Assembly: GCA_036506155.1 (NCBI GenBank)
Contig: DASXSF010000115.1
Coordinates: 62,001 to 126,000 of the forward strand
DNA from: DASXRA01 sp036506155
Lineage (GTDB): Bacteria; Actinomycetota; Actinomycetes; Mycobacteriales; Jatrophihabitantaceae
DNA length: 64,000 bases
Direction of reading: 5' to 3'
The notes beneath the pieces are model-generated. The model did no database searches and had not been told where the DNA came from. It saw only the letters and a program-made list of their open reading frames with translations. Position 1 is the first letter of the stretch. Each line of letters begins with the position of its first letter. The translations under genes were made by a program, and so were the position numbers. Below, piece by piece: positions 43,849 to 52,834 of this stretch.

Positions 43849-45588
43849 TCAGGTACGAGTCGATGTCTCCGGCACGGAGTGAAGCTTGTAGGCAAAGCGG
43901 TGGCGAGCGTGGTGGTAGCGCCGATCGGATCCGAAGAAGCAGCGGTGGGAGCGGGCCAGCTCCTCGCGGCGGTAGGCCTCCAACGGTTTGACGCGTTCGT
44001 CGTGTGCACGCTGCCGACGCTTGACCTCGAGGCGACTGGTGAGGTCGTTGCGCTTCGCGAACTGCTCCGCGTGGTTGCGCACGCGCGCCACGAAGCCTTC
44101 CACGGTTGCACCGAAGGCGGCGTCGAGCAGTCCGATCTGCACCGCTCGGTTGGTGCTGATCGGGGTGAACGGTGCGCCGGTGAGCTGGGTTGCCATCCGC
44201 TCGCCGATTCGTCGCGGTAGCAGATAGGTCCAGTATTCCGATCCGTACAAGCCCCCCATGTGGCCGTAGTACGGGTTGAGCACGATGCCCTCGCGAGCGA
44301 CGGTGCGGTCCGCTGCGAGCGCGAGCGGGACTCCGCCGGCGGCGGCGTCGCCGGACAGCGCCGCTATAACGTAGTGCGAGTCGGTGGTGACGATGTCATG
44401 CACCACGTCGTTGATCGCGTTCAGGTTGCGCCACGATTCGCGAGCGGGGTCCTTGGCGGCCTCGATGACGTTGAGGTGGATGCCCGTGCTGAAGAAATCG
44501 CGGCCACCCATCAGGGCGATGACACTGGTTTCGGGGCGGGAGCGGGCGTAGCGGTAGGCGTCCCGCAGCCGCTGGCACTGTTCGGTACTCATTGCGCCGT
44601 TGTAGAAGTCGAAATGCAGGTATCCGACGTTGGACGCCTCGTCGTAGACGATGTCGCGGAAGGTGTCCTCCGCTCCGGACCCGTGCGACACATGCAGGGG
44701 TACCGCGACTTCCGGGACGTCGATCCTGGCTCCGGACTGCGCCAGGGCGGTCGCCGCAGGCAGTTTGAGGAACGTCCGCGCCGGCGTCCGGCGCTGTTTG
44801 AGGTGGCTGATCCAGATGGCGCCGTCGATCGTGGCGCGGCAGATCGCGCCGTTGCGCTGCGCGATGATCTGGCCCGGTTTGCCACGGAGCGTTCCCTCGC
44901 TATGGGCGCCGAACAGGTGAAACTGGCTGTTGCCGATCCGATCCAGCACGCCGGGTTGGCCTTCCGCCGCGCGGATCTTGCGCAGCACAACATCGGTTGA
45001 GTCGGTCGACCAGTCGATCTCACGGGCCTCCTGGCGCATGAGGGGACGTGCCTGCCCGGCAACGGCAATCCCGCGCTGCTCGACAGCATCAGGGGCTTCC
45101 TGGCCGCGAGCGACCATGGTCACGGCCTCGACGAGTGCGTCAATCGCCGCGCGGCGGACCTCGTGCCGGTACACACCGCTCTTGGTCGTCGATCGCAGCT
45201 CGAAGGTCCTGGTTGCCCACACCGGCCCGGCATCGAACTCGCCGTTTGCTTCGAGAACGGTCACGCCCCACGTGGACCGATCGAGTTGGATGGCCCAGTC
45301 GATCGACGACGGACCGCGGTCTCCGATCGGGCCCGGGTGCACTATCAGGCAGCGGTAGCGAGACCACACCGCCTCGGGGATCATCTTCTTCAACATCGGG
45401 CACACGATCAGATCCGGACCGCAGGCGCGGACAGCGTCCTGCATCGACTCGGGCGAGTCGACCACGCACACCTCGACCTCGTGGCCGAGATCGGTCAATA
45501 CGACCTGAGCAGCTTGGCTCAAGCTGCCGTGCGCGGAGACGAGAAACAAGACCCGCAACGTCCGGGTCATCGACGACACGCAGACCAT
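43849..45588 (-). CDS. hypX: HypX/HoxX-like hydrogenase maturation protein
   Basis: A 579-residue two-domain protein. Residues 5-270 resemble formyltransferases (LFLVSAHGSLSQAAQ, IVHPGPIGDRGPSSIDWAI), residues 300-560 the enoyl-CoA hydratase fold (HFDFYNGAMS, VIALMGGRDFFSTGIHLNVIEA given in parts, ALSGDAAAGGVPLALAAD). In known systems HypX makes the CO ligand of NiFe hydrogenases from formyl-tetrahydrofolate under air. The ATG at 45588 follows AAGGGAGGGG. No hydrogenase or other hyp genes are in the window, so it is an orphan here. Confidence 0.85.
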   Translation of the reverse strand: MVCVSSMTRTLRVLFLVSAHGSLSQAAQVVLTDLGHEVEVCVVDSPESMQDAVRACGPDLIVCPMLKKMIPEAVWSRYRCLIVHPGPIGDRGPSSIDWAIQLDRSTWGVTVLEANGEFDAGPVWATRTFELRSTTKSGVYRHEVRRAAIDALVEAVTMVARGQEAPDAVEQRGIAVAGQARPLMRQEAREIDWSTDSTDVVLRKIRAAEGQPGVLDRIGNSQFHLFGAHSEGTLRGKPGQIIAQRNGAICRATIDGAIWISHLKQRRTPARTFLKLPAATALAQSGARIDVPEVAVPLHVSHGSGAEDTFRDIVYDEASNVGYLHFDFYNGAMSTEQCQRLRDAYRYARSRPETSVIALMGGRDFFSTGIHLNVIEAAKDPARESWRNLNAINDVVHDIVTTDSHYVIAALSGDAAAGGVPLALAADRTVAREGIVLNPYYGHMGGLYGSEYWTYLLPRRIGERMATQLTGAPFTPISTNRAVQIGLLDAAFGATVEGFVARVRNHAEQFAKRNDLTSRLEVKRRQRAHDERVKPLEAYRREELARSHRCFFGSDRRYHHARHRFAYKLHSVPETSTRT

Positions 45589-45721
45589 CGCCCCTCCCTT
45601 CGCTAGAACCAGGAGCGCCGAGGGACCGCGCCAGATACGATGCCGAGCCCGAGCGCTTGCCCTGCTCGCTCTCGCGGCGCGGCGCCGTACCGTTGCCTGC
45701 GCTCGCTGGTTGACTGCGATC

Positions 45722-46390
45722 GTGAGCACTCCGGCGCCGATCGCGTCGCTGCCGATCGATCATGCGGCCAGGGAACGGCGTGTGCTTATGTCGATGCTGG
45801 CGATCGGCATACTCGCCACGGTTGTGACTGGCCTTCTCGGTGAATGGGACTACGCGCCGGTGGTGGGTTGGAGCGCGGCGGCGTTGACGTTCTGCGTCAT
45901 CACAGCGGCCAAAATCAGGAATCGGGACGCAGATCAGACGGCAGCCATGGCAACGCGCGATGACCCGTCGCCGACCACAACAGACCTACTCATTCTCCTG
46001 GCAAATGTCGCGAGCCTGGTGGCCGTGGCCTACGTGCTCGTGCAGGCAAACTCGGCGCACGGGGCGAGGCAGGCACTGCTGGCCGCGTTGGCGGTTGCCA
46101 GTGTGGCGATCTCATGGGCATTGATCCATACCCTGTACATGCTGCGATACGCGGTGCTGTACTACTCGGGCTCCGTCGGGGGCATCGACTTCAACCAAGA
46201 GGACTTGCCGAAGTTCACCGACTTCGCCTACTTGGCGTTCACCATCGGCATGACCTATCAGGTCTCGGACACCAACCTGCAGAGCACTCGGATCCGAGCC
46301 GCCGCATTCAGGCACGGCCTGTTGTCGTTCGTCTTCGGCTCGATGATCCTCGCGACGACGGTCAACCTCGTTGCCGGCCTGTCCCACTAG
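45722..46390 (+). CDS. DUF1345 integral membrane protein
   Basis: A 222-residue protein with five to six membrane helices. The conserved DUF1345 block is near the end: GGIDFNQEDLPKFTDFAYLA followed by FTIGMTYQVSDTN. Function unknown. The GTG at 45722 and a TTG at 45710 are both possible starts; neither has a good ribosome site, and the region to the divergent hypX start is about 130 bases. It overlaps the convergent LuxR fragment by four bases. Confidence 0.85.
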   Translation: MSTPAPIASLPIDHAARERRVLMSMLAIGILATVVTGLLGEWDYAPVVGWSAAALTFCVITAAKIRNRDADQTAAMATRDDPSPTTTDLLILLANVASLVAVAYVLVQANSAHGARQALLAALAVASVAISWALIHTLYMLRYAVLYYSGSVGGIDFNQEDLPKFTDFAYLAFTIGMTYQVSDTNLQSTRIRAAAFRHGLLSFVFGSMILATTVNLVAGLSH

Positions 46391-46695
46391 ATGAGTCCCT
46401 CGCGAACCACGTAGGCCACGGCGTGCGAGCGGTTGCGCAGCTGCAGGCGCGTGGTGACACCGTGCACGATGTTCTTCACGGTGCGCTCGCTGTACGACAG
46501 CGCATGGGCGATCTCGCCGGTATCCATTCCCTCGGCCACCATGCGGAACACCTCGGTCTCGCGTTCGGTCAACCCCGAGAACGTGAAGCCACGCGGGATC
46601 AGCACGTGGCGTTGGAGGCGCCCCAGTTGAGTGAGCAAGCGCGCTACGAGGTCGGCCGGCACTTCGCCGGCGCCCGAAGCAACGTGCTGGCACAC
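46387..46695 (-). pseudogene. NarL-type response regulator, receiver domain missing
   Basis: Only the C-terminal part of a response regulator: a linker (DLVARLLTQLGRLQR) and the LuxR HTH (LTERETEVFRMVAEGMDTGE, then SERTVKNIVHGVTTRLQLRN) ending at 46387. In complete relatives this linker follows a receiver of about 120 residues. Here the frame stays open to 46695 but the receiver is absent, and the opposite strand carries a GTPase fragment beginning at the same place. The remaining domain might still bind DNA, but it probably is a remnant. Confidence 0.65.
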
Positions 46696-47580
46696 GGCTC
46701 ACCGATGAACGTCGTCGGCGTCCTCTCGCGCGCCGACGAGATCGGGTCGTGCCGTCTCGACTCGCTCGAAGTCGCTGACCGGGTGGCGCGCCGCTACAAG
46801 GGCGACATCCGACTGCGACGGCTGTGCCCCGTTGTCGTGCCCGTCGCCGGATTGCTCGGCTACGCCGGCGCGACATTGCGCGAAGTCGAGTTTGCCGCTC
46901 TGGCCCGCGTCGCTGCGCTCCCGGCGTCCGAGCGCACCGCCCTGCTGCTCACTGCCGACCGCTTGTGCACCAGGCAGAGCACCCTCGACCTCACGGACAT
47001 CGAGCGCACACACCTGCTGGAGCGGCTCGGTCTCTTCGGCGTCCGGCTCGCAGTCGCGCTGATCAGCAGCGGCGAAGCGGCGGACGTCACGTCCTTGGCG
47101 CAGACTCTCTCCTCACGCAGCGGGCTGGACCAACTTCGTGAGGTGCTCGCACGGCAGTTCCTGCATCGCAGCCAGGTGCTCAAGGCGCGGTCGGCGCTGA
47201 GCAACCTACGGGAGGTGCTTCGCACCGGAGGCTGCACAGGGGCCGCATCACTGCAGACACGCATTGAACAGCTAACGATCGGCACCCACGCGTTCGCCGA
47301 ATTGCGGCTGTTGACGACCGTTCGTACCGACGACCTGGGCCTCGATCCGGAGCGCCTCCAGGAGCTCGACCGGATCCTGGGGGGCTCAGGCCACGACGCC
47401 GCCAGCCGGCTCGATCTCGATCAAGGTGCTGAGCAAGACATCATCCGGGACAGCGCCCTTGAGGCATTGCAGCGTTGGCGCCGGGTCGCTTCGCACCCGC
47501 TCTCATCCCGTCCGCTTCAGCTTGCAGCCCTGGGTGCTTGTCGGACCCTCGAGGAGGTATACACCGGGGCCTCGTCGTAA
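46690..47580 (+). pseudogene. Dynamin-like GTPase, N-terminal part missing
   Basis: About 295 codons with normal coding bias. It starts in the middle of a GTPase domain: MNVVGVLSRADEIGSCRLDS, where SRAD stands for the G4 motif (T/N)KxD. A helical C-terminal half follows (LLLTADRLCT, LFGVRLAVALI, LDQLREVLARQFLHR). The P-loop and switch regions, about 200-250 residues, are missing. An ATG at 46705 could start translation, but a GTPase without a P-loop cannot work. The break point faces the broken LuxR gene on the other strand. Confidence 0.65.
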
Positions 47581-47659
47581 GAGGCCGGCAGGGCGTGTGA
47601 ACGCGGCAGCCACGGCGGACTAGCGTCGGCGTTCGACTGCTGACGAAAGGGAAGCCACC

Positions 47660-48100
47660 ATGCCCACCCGCACCGCACGCACAGCTTGGACAGGCACGCT
47701 GCAGACCGGGTCCGGACGAGTCGAGCTAGCCAGCTCCGGGGTCGGGACCTACGACGTGTCCTTCCCCAAGCGGGCTGCCGAGAATGCCGACGGCACCACC
47801 AGTCCCGAGGAGTTGATCGCCGCCGCGCACTCGGCGTGTTATGCGATGCAGCTCTCCGCGCTGGTCGCGCAAGCCGGCGGAACCCCGCGGTCTCTGGACG
47901 TCCGGGCAGACGTGTCGCTAGGTCCGGACCCGGCGGGTGGGTTTCGGCTGACCGGCATCACGCTCACGGTCCGCGGCAAGGCCGACGGGCTCGACGCGGA
48001 CGCCTTCGTGCAAGCTGCCCAACAGGCCAAGGCAACGTGTCCGGTCAGCAAAGCGCTGACCGGTGTCGACATCAGCCTCGACGCGGCGCTGGACGGCTGA
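47660..48100 (+). CDS. OsmC/Ohr-family peroxiredoxin
   Basis: A 146-residue peroxidase of the OsmC type. The two redox Cys are visible: HSACYAMQLS (about residue 60) and ATCPVSKALTG (about 123); SPEELIAAAH precedes the first. It reduces organic hydroperoxides using lipoylated or thiol donors in known cases. The start is fixed by AAGGGAAG. It stands between two decayed genes and looks intact. Confidence 0.92.
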   Translation: MPTRTARTAWTGTLQTGSGRVELASSGVGTYDVSFPKRAAENADGTTSPEELIAAAHSACYAMQLSALVAQAGGTPRSLDVRADVSLGPDPAGGFRLTGITLTVRGKADGLDADAFVQAAQQAKATCPVSKALTGVDISLDAALDG

Positions 48101-48162
48101 CGGGCTCGCGATCGTCTGCGAGGCGTGGGCACCCGGCCCCGGTGCTGTGCCAGCCTGGACCG

Positions 48163-48640
48163 GTGACGCCGAGGATCCGCTACTGCGCCACACCCGCGGG
48201 GCCACACCCGCGGGCCGCGTCGCCTACTCGACGGCAGGCGCTGGCCCGGCGTTGCTGTGCGACTCGGGCTGGATCACCGACCTCCGTGGACACGAGGTTC
48301 GAGCTGGGGCGTGAGGTCGCCTCGCTGATCCCGGACGCGACGCTGGTCCCGCTACCGGGCTCCAGCTACGTGTTCTACCACGGCGACTGGCGAGCGGTCC
48401 TGAATGCGACGCTCGGCTTCCTGTCCGGGCCCGCGAGGACCGGGGCCGCGGCTCACAGCTAGGGAGCTCGAGGTGGCTGAGCTGATCGCCGAGGGCTCAC
48501 GAATCAGTCCATCGCCACCCGACTGTCCGTCGCGCCGCGGACTGCCGAGGCGCATGTGGAAAACATCCGGCGCAAGCTGGGGTGCGCTCGCGTGCCCAGA
48601 TCGTCTCGTGGGTGACCGAGCACCGGATCGGGCGTGGAGC
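48163..48640 (+). pseudogene. Alpha/beta hydrolase with LuxR HTH, heavily decayed
   Basis: Pieces of one gene lie in order on the plus strand in different frames: IRYCATPAG, then RVAYSTAGAGPALLCDSGW, then TRFELGREVASLIPDATLVP, then PRLTARELEVAELIAEG, then NQSIATRLSVAPRTAEAHVE and RAQIVSWVTEHRIG. In complete relatives a hydrolase of about 250 residues precedes the HTH; most of it is missing near 48289. A 14-bp tandem duplication at 48187-48214 breaks the first frame, and the HTH has two single-base losses (near 48496 and in the G run at 48579-48582). With this damage it is a true pseudogene. Confidence 0.8.
48187..48214. repeat. Perfect 14-bp tandem duplication
   Basis: GCCACACCCGCGGG occurs twice without a gap (48187-48200 and 48201-48214). 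Removing one copy restores the reading frame from YCATPAG into RVAYSTAG, so the duplication is the inactivating event at the start of the hydrolase-LuxR gene. Confidence 0.9.
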
Positions 48641-48718
48641 GCCTCGCTGGGGAGACAGCGGGATCGCCGGTCGTTTACCCGATGGCCGCCCGACGCCGGC
48701 CGCGGTTAGCGTCAAGGC

Positions 48719-49498
48719 ATGTCACACGCTGGCACCGACGTGACCGATTCTGTGGTCATCCCGTCTCGCTTCTGCGGTCCCGCGGACAGCGGCAACGGCG
48801 GCTACGTCTGCGGAAGAATCGCCGCATTGGTCGACGGCCCGGTGGCGGTCACGCTGCGCCGGCCGCCTCCGCTGGCGATTCCCATGACCGTCGAACGGGG
48901 CGGCGAGACTGCAGTCCGCATCCACCACGGCCGCACACTGATAGCCGAGGCGACCTCCGTGTCGCACAGCCCCGCACTGGCGGCACCGGGCCGCCCCGTA
49001 TCAGTGGCGGAAGCGCACGCGGTGGCCGGCAGCGCGGACTACTACATCGAGTCGATGTTTCCTCGTTGCTTTGTGTGCGGGATGGGCCGCGCGCCTGGCG
49101 ACGGGCTGCGCATCTTCCTCGGGCCGTTGCCCGGGAGGCAGGTGTGGGCGGCGCCGTGGACACCCGACCCGTCGGTCGCGGACCCCGGCGGGACGGTGTG
49201 GAGCGAAGTGGTCTGGGCCGTGCTGGATTGTCCCAGCGGGATCGCCGCCGCCGACGCTGCCGGCCTGGCACGCGACACCGCCATCCTGCTCGGCCAGATG
49301 ACGGCAAGCCTGGCGGTACTTCCCGCGGTCGGCGACGAGTGCGTCGTGATCGCCTGGCCTGGTGGGCGCGATGGCCGCAAGTTGCACGCCGGGTCGGCGC
49401 TGCTCGGGCCGGCCGGCGAGGTGCTCGCCGCAGCCACAACCGTCTGGCTGACCGTGCCGCGCGCAGTTCCGGCGCCAAGCGTCAGCGGGCAGCCGTGA
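48719..49498 (+). CDS. Hotdog-fold thioesterase-like protein, unknown function
   Basis: A 259-residue protein. PSRFCGPADSGNGGYVCGRI at the start and FPRCFVCGMGRAPGDGLRIF in the middle suggest a double hotdog arrangement related to acyl-CoA thioesterases; the second block has a CxxC. This class is common in actinobacteria and mostly uncharacterised. The assignment rests on pattern only. No close operon partner is present: a pseudogene lies upstream and a hydrolase 296 bases downstream. Confidence 0.7.
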   Translation: MSHAGTDVTDSVVIPSRFCGPADSGNGGYVCGRIAALVDGPVAVTLRRPPPLAIPMTVERGGETAVRIHHGRTLIAEATSVSHSPALAAPGRPVSVAEAHAVAGSADYYIESMFPRCFVCGMGRAPGDGLRIFLGPLPGRQVWAAPWTPDPSVADPGGTVWSEVVWAVLDCPSGIAAADAAGLARDTAILLGQMTASLAVLPAVGDECVVIAWPGGRDGRKLHAGSALLGPAGEVLAAATTVWLTVPRAVPAPSVSGQP

Positions 49499-49794
49499 CC
49501 TCCCGGCGCCGTGGCGTCGGCCAGGGCGTCAAGGGTGGCCGTCGAGCCCCCGGCAGTGATGATCCCGTGCTGCACACCTTGACGCCGCGGGGACGGCATT
49601 GCTGAATACCAGCGACGACGACCCGGCTTAGTCAAGGGTCGAGCGAGGGCGCATTGTGATAGCTTGCGGTCTCGGCGTGCAGTGCTGCGAACCGAGGAGG
49701 TGAGACCGATCAACGCTTTGACAGGTCGGGGCTCCCTCCCTCGCATTGCCTAGGGAGTGCCCGCACAAGGCATTTCCGAAAGGCTTGAAACGCT
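49499..49794. other. Intergenic region, no gene seen
   Basis: About 296 bases. A possible 17-codon frame starts at a GTG near 49699, but GAGGAG touches the GTG, so it is not convincing. The region should hold the promoter of the hydrolase at 49795. No repeat or RNA gene was seen. Confidence 0.4.
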
Positions 49795-50613
49795 ATGCGC
49801 TTCACCTCCGATGCGTCGTCCGACGGCGTCTTCGAACAGCTCTTTACCCTCGATGAGATTCCCGGCGTGCTCTGGACGCAGCCGGGTGCCCGTGGTCCCC
49901 GGCCCCTGATTCTCATGGGACACGGGGGCGGCCAGCACAAGAAGGCGCCCGGCGTCGTGGCGCGTGCACGCCGCTTCGTGGCGGAGTGCGGTTTCGGCGT
50001 CGCCGCTGTCGACGTGCCCGGCCATGGCGACCGGCCGAAGGAAGAGGAGTACGACCGCATCGCAACCGTGAATCAGGCGCGCATAGCAGCCGGCGCGGAC
50101 CCCGCACCGCTGATCGCTGACTTCCACGCACTCGTCGCCCGCCAGACCGTCCCGGAATGGCGGGCGGTCCTGGACGCCGTTCAGGAACTCGACCATGTCG
50201 GCTCCGGTCCGGTGGGCTACTGGGGTGTGTCGTTGGGTTGTGGGCTAGGCGTCCCGTTCGTTGCCGCGGAACCCCGGGTCCGCGCGGCGGTGGTGGGTTT
50301 GGGCGGTGCGCTCGGATCGGCCGAGGCCGCCGCCCGGATCACCGTCCCGGTGGAGTTCCTGATGCAGTGGGACGATGAGCGGATACCGCGAGCCCAGAGC
50401 TTGGCGCTGTTCGAGGCCTTCGCCTCAGCCGAGAAGACGCTCCACGCCAACCCGGGTAAGCACGGCGCGGTCCCGGCGTTCGAGATGGACAGCACGCTGC
50501 GGTTCTTCGCCAGGCACCTCATTCTCCCGCCGTCGGTGAGGCCCCCTGCCGCGACGGCCGCCGTCGCCGGCCCGCAGGGATTCCCGGTCAGGCGCCCAGG
50601 GCGGGGTCGCTGA
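49795..50613 (+). CDS. Dienelactone-hydrolase-like alpha/beta hydrolase
   Basis: A 272-residue hydrolase: LILMGHGGGQHKK (oxyanion region), VDVPGHGDR, nucleophile elbow YWGVSLGCG (Ser about residue 146), Asp in QWDDERIP and His in NPGKHGAVP. The last 25 residues are proline- and arginine-rich and lie over the end of the convergent phospholipase C gene. The family normally ends near FFARHL, so the tail looks like run-on after loss of the original stop. GAAAGG precedes the ATG. Confidence 0.83.
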   Translation: MRFTSDASSDGVFEQLFTLDEIPGVLWTQPGARGPRPLILMGHGGGQHKKAPGVVARARRFVAECGFGVAAVDVPGHGDRPKEEEYDRIATVNQARIAAGADPAPLIADFHALVARQTVPEWRAVLDAVQELDHVGSGPVGYWGVSLGCGLGVPFVAAEPRVRAAVVGLGGALGSAEAAARITVPVEFLMQWDDERIPRAQSLALFEAFASAEKTLHANPGKHGAVPAFEMDSTLRFFARHLILPPSVRPPAATAAVAGPQGFPVRRPGRGR

Positions 50614-52657
50614 TGCTCGTACGGCCGCTCTCGACGTGACCGGCGAGTTGCCGCACGAAAGTGGCATCGCCGCTGGACGTAATAGTGACGTCGTACCACC
50701 CGTGCGCGTTGCCCCCGACGACGAGTCGTACGCGCCCGCCACGCTGCAGTTCGTGCGTCATGGCCGGGCGCTGCGCGAGATTGTCGGTGACGCTCACGCG
50801 CACTGCTGGGCCGGAGTTGGAGATGACGACGGCGAGGTCGTCGCTGGCCCCGACCGGTGCGGTGGAGACGTCCGGTCCCGGTTCGGTGACGCCGGCGAGT
50901 CGGCGGTAGAAGCCGTTGGGCCCGTGTACCTCGACGTCGTAGCCGCCCGACGGCGCCACCGGAGCCGTGGCGGAAAGGCTGCGGCCCGCCTCGACGGTGA
51001 ACATCTGGACCGCCATGCCCGAGGCGGCGGAGGCCGCACGTGCACGTAGCTGGAAGACCGCGGCCGCGCGACCCCGACTGAGAAGCCGCAGGGTGGCCGC
51101 GCCCCCGTCGACGACGGCGGCGACGTCGAGGTCGTAGGGGAGCGGGCGAGCCGGCCGGACACCGGGTTCCTGCGACGGGAGGGTCTGCTGCTGTGGCGGG
51201 ACCGGCACGACGTCGGGGTGCCGGTCGCGGTCGGGCGGGGCGTAAGCCGTGGTGCTCGGAAGTGCCGGCACCCCGCCCGCGGTGGTCGTGAAGTCGAACG
51301 CCGAGGTGAGGTCGCCACATACCGCGCGGCGCCATGGCGAGATGTTGGGCTCGATGACGCCGAAGCGCTGCTCGAGGAATCGGATGATCGATGTGTGGTC
51401 GAACACTTCCGAGGTCACGTAGCCGCCCTTGCTCCACGGCGACACGACCAGCATGGGAACGCGCTGGCCCAACCCGTACGGCCCCGGAACGCCGGTTGTT
51501 GCATGCGGCAGGCCCGCCTGCCCGTGATAGATCTCGAGCGTGGTGTCGACAGTTGACGCGCCATCGGCGCCGGTCGCCGGAGCGTAGGGCGGGACGATGT
51601 GGTCGAAGAACCCGTCGTTCTCGTCATAGGTGATGAGAAGCGCCGTCGTGCTCCACACATCGGGGTTGGCGGTCAGCGCGTCCAGCACGCGTGCGACATA
51701 CCACGCGCCGTAGTTGGCCGGCCAGTTCGGGTGCTCGGTGTAGGCCTCGGGCGCCACAATCCACGACACCGCCGGCAGCCTGTTACCGGCGACGTCGGCG
51801 CGCAGGGTCGCGAACAGGTCCTGGCCGGCCGAGGCGTTCGTGCCGATGCGGGCACGGTCGTAGAGCGGGCTCCCGGGTGGCGCGTTCTGGTACTGCGTGA
51901 AGTACAGCAACGAGTTGTCGCCGTAGTTGCCGATGTACGGGTCGCCCGTCCATCCCCAAAAGCCGGCGGCATCGAGCCCGACACCGCTGTCCTGGTAGAT
52001 CGTCCAACTCACGCCGGCCTGCTGCAGCCGCTCCGGGTACGTGGTCCAGGAGTAGCCGATCTCGTCGTTCGCGATCACCGGACCCCCGCCCGTGCCGGCG
52101 TTGCCCGTGCTGCCCGTCCACATGTAGTAGCGGTTCGGGTCGGTCGGACCCAGCAGCGAGCAGTGGTAGGCGTCGCAGATCGTGAACGCGTCGGCAAGCG
52201 CGTAGTGGAACGGGATGTCCGCGCGGGTCAGGTACGCCATCGTGGGGGCGTGCTTGACCGGCACCCACTGGTCGTACAGGCCGTGGTTGAGTGCCTGGTG
52301 TCCGCCGTCCCAGCCGTGATCGAGGTCCTCCAAGAACGCCAGTCCGGCGTTGTCGACGTCCGGGTGGAACGGCAGCACCTCGCCGGTGCCGTCAGGCTGA
52401 TGGAAGACGTTCTTGCCGCTCGGCAGGGTGACCGCACGCGGGTCGCCGTAGCCGCGCACGCCACGCAAGGTACCGAAGTAATGGTCGAACGAGCGATTTT
52501 CCTGCATCAACACGACGACGTGCTCGACGTCGCGGATGGACCGGGTGCGGTGGTTACCGGGCAGCGCCGCCGCTCGGGCGATGCTCGGCGAGAGCATGGA
52601 GGCCGCTGTTGCTCCCACTCCGAGCTGAAGGAACCGGCGGCGGCTGAGGTTCGGCAT
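50588..52657 (-). CDS. Secreted phospholipase C (Tat substrate)
   Basis: A 689-residue enzyme of the bacterial non-haemolytic phospholipase C / acid phosphatase superfamily. The Tat signal is LSRRRFLQLGVGATAAS. The phosphoesterase domain has VVVLMQENRSFDHYFGTL, HGWDGGHQALNHG, SLLGPTDPNRYY and ITYDENDGFFDH; two small C-terminal domains of the PLC type follow from about residue 500. It cleaves phospholipid head groups outside the cell, likely for phosphate or lipid use. GGAAGG precedes the ATG at 52657. It lies downstream of rpf on the same strand. Confidence 0.9.
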   Translation of the reverse strand: MPNLSRRRFLQLGVGATAASMLSPSIARAAALPGNHRTRSIRDVEHVVVLMQENRSFDHYFGTLRGVRGYGDPRAVTLPSGKNVFHQPDGTGEVLPFHPDVDNAGLAFLEDLDHGWDGGHQALNHGLYDQWVPVKHAPTMAYLTRADIPFHYALADAFTICDAYHCSLLGPTDPNRYYMWTGSTGNAGTGGGPVIANDEIGYSWTTYPERLQQAGVSWTIYQDSGVGLDAAGFWGWTGDPYIGNYGDNSLLYFTQYQNAPPGSPLYDRARIGTNASAGQDLFATLRADVAGNRLPAVSWIVAPEAYTEHPNWPANYGAWYVARVLDALTANPDVWSTTALLITYDENDGFFDHIVPPYAPATGADGASTVDTTLEIYHGQAGLPHATTGVPGPYGLGQRVPMLVVSPWSKGGYVTSEVFDHTSIIRFLEQRFGVIEPNISPWRRAVCGDLTSAFDFTTTAGGVPALPSTTAYAPPDRDRHPDVVPVPPQQQTLPSQEPGVRPARPLPYDLDVAAVVDGGAATLRLLSRGRAAAVFQLRARAASAASGMAVQMFTVEAGRSLSATAPVAPSGGYDVEVHGPNGFYRRLAGVTEPGPDVSTAPVGASDDLAVVISNSGPAVRVSVTDNLAQRPAMTHELQRGGRVRLVVGGNAHGWYDVTITSSGDATFVRQLAGHVESGRTSISDPALGA

Positions 52658-52834
52658 CGGCGGCGTCCTTCCGAACGAGACGTTCGTGGCTCGTTCACTC
52701 TGGAGCGCCCGGGTGGCCACCACATCGCCGAATGGCGAACGTTTGGTGACCAGCAAGTGGGTCGTAGTCGCCGCCGGCTCCGGCCACGCCGTGCGGGCGC
52801 CGTGGCCGGAGCCGGGCAGCGAGCTTGCGACCTG

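Noticed and set aside
46114..46689. The plus-strand frame upstream of the GTPase fragment as its N-terminus
   Set aside because: It lies over the DUF1345 end and the LuxR fragment in another frame and shows no GTPase motifs; only the part after about 46690 fits the family.
49042..49746. A 234-codon minus-strand frame with GIITAGGSTATLDALADATA
   Set aside because: A tempting stretch, but most of it lies opposite the hotdog gene, has no ribosome site and no recognisable family.
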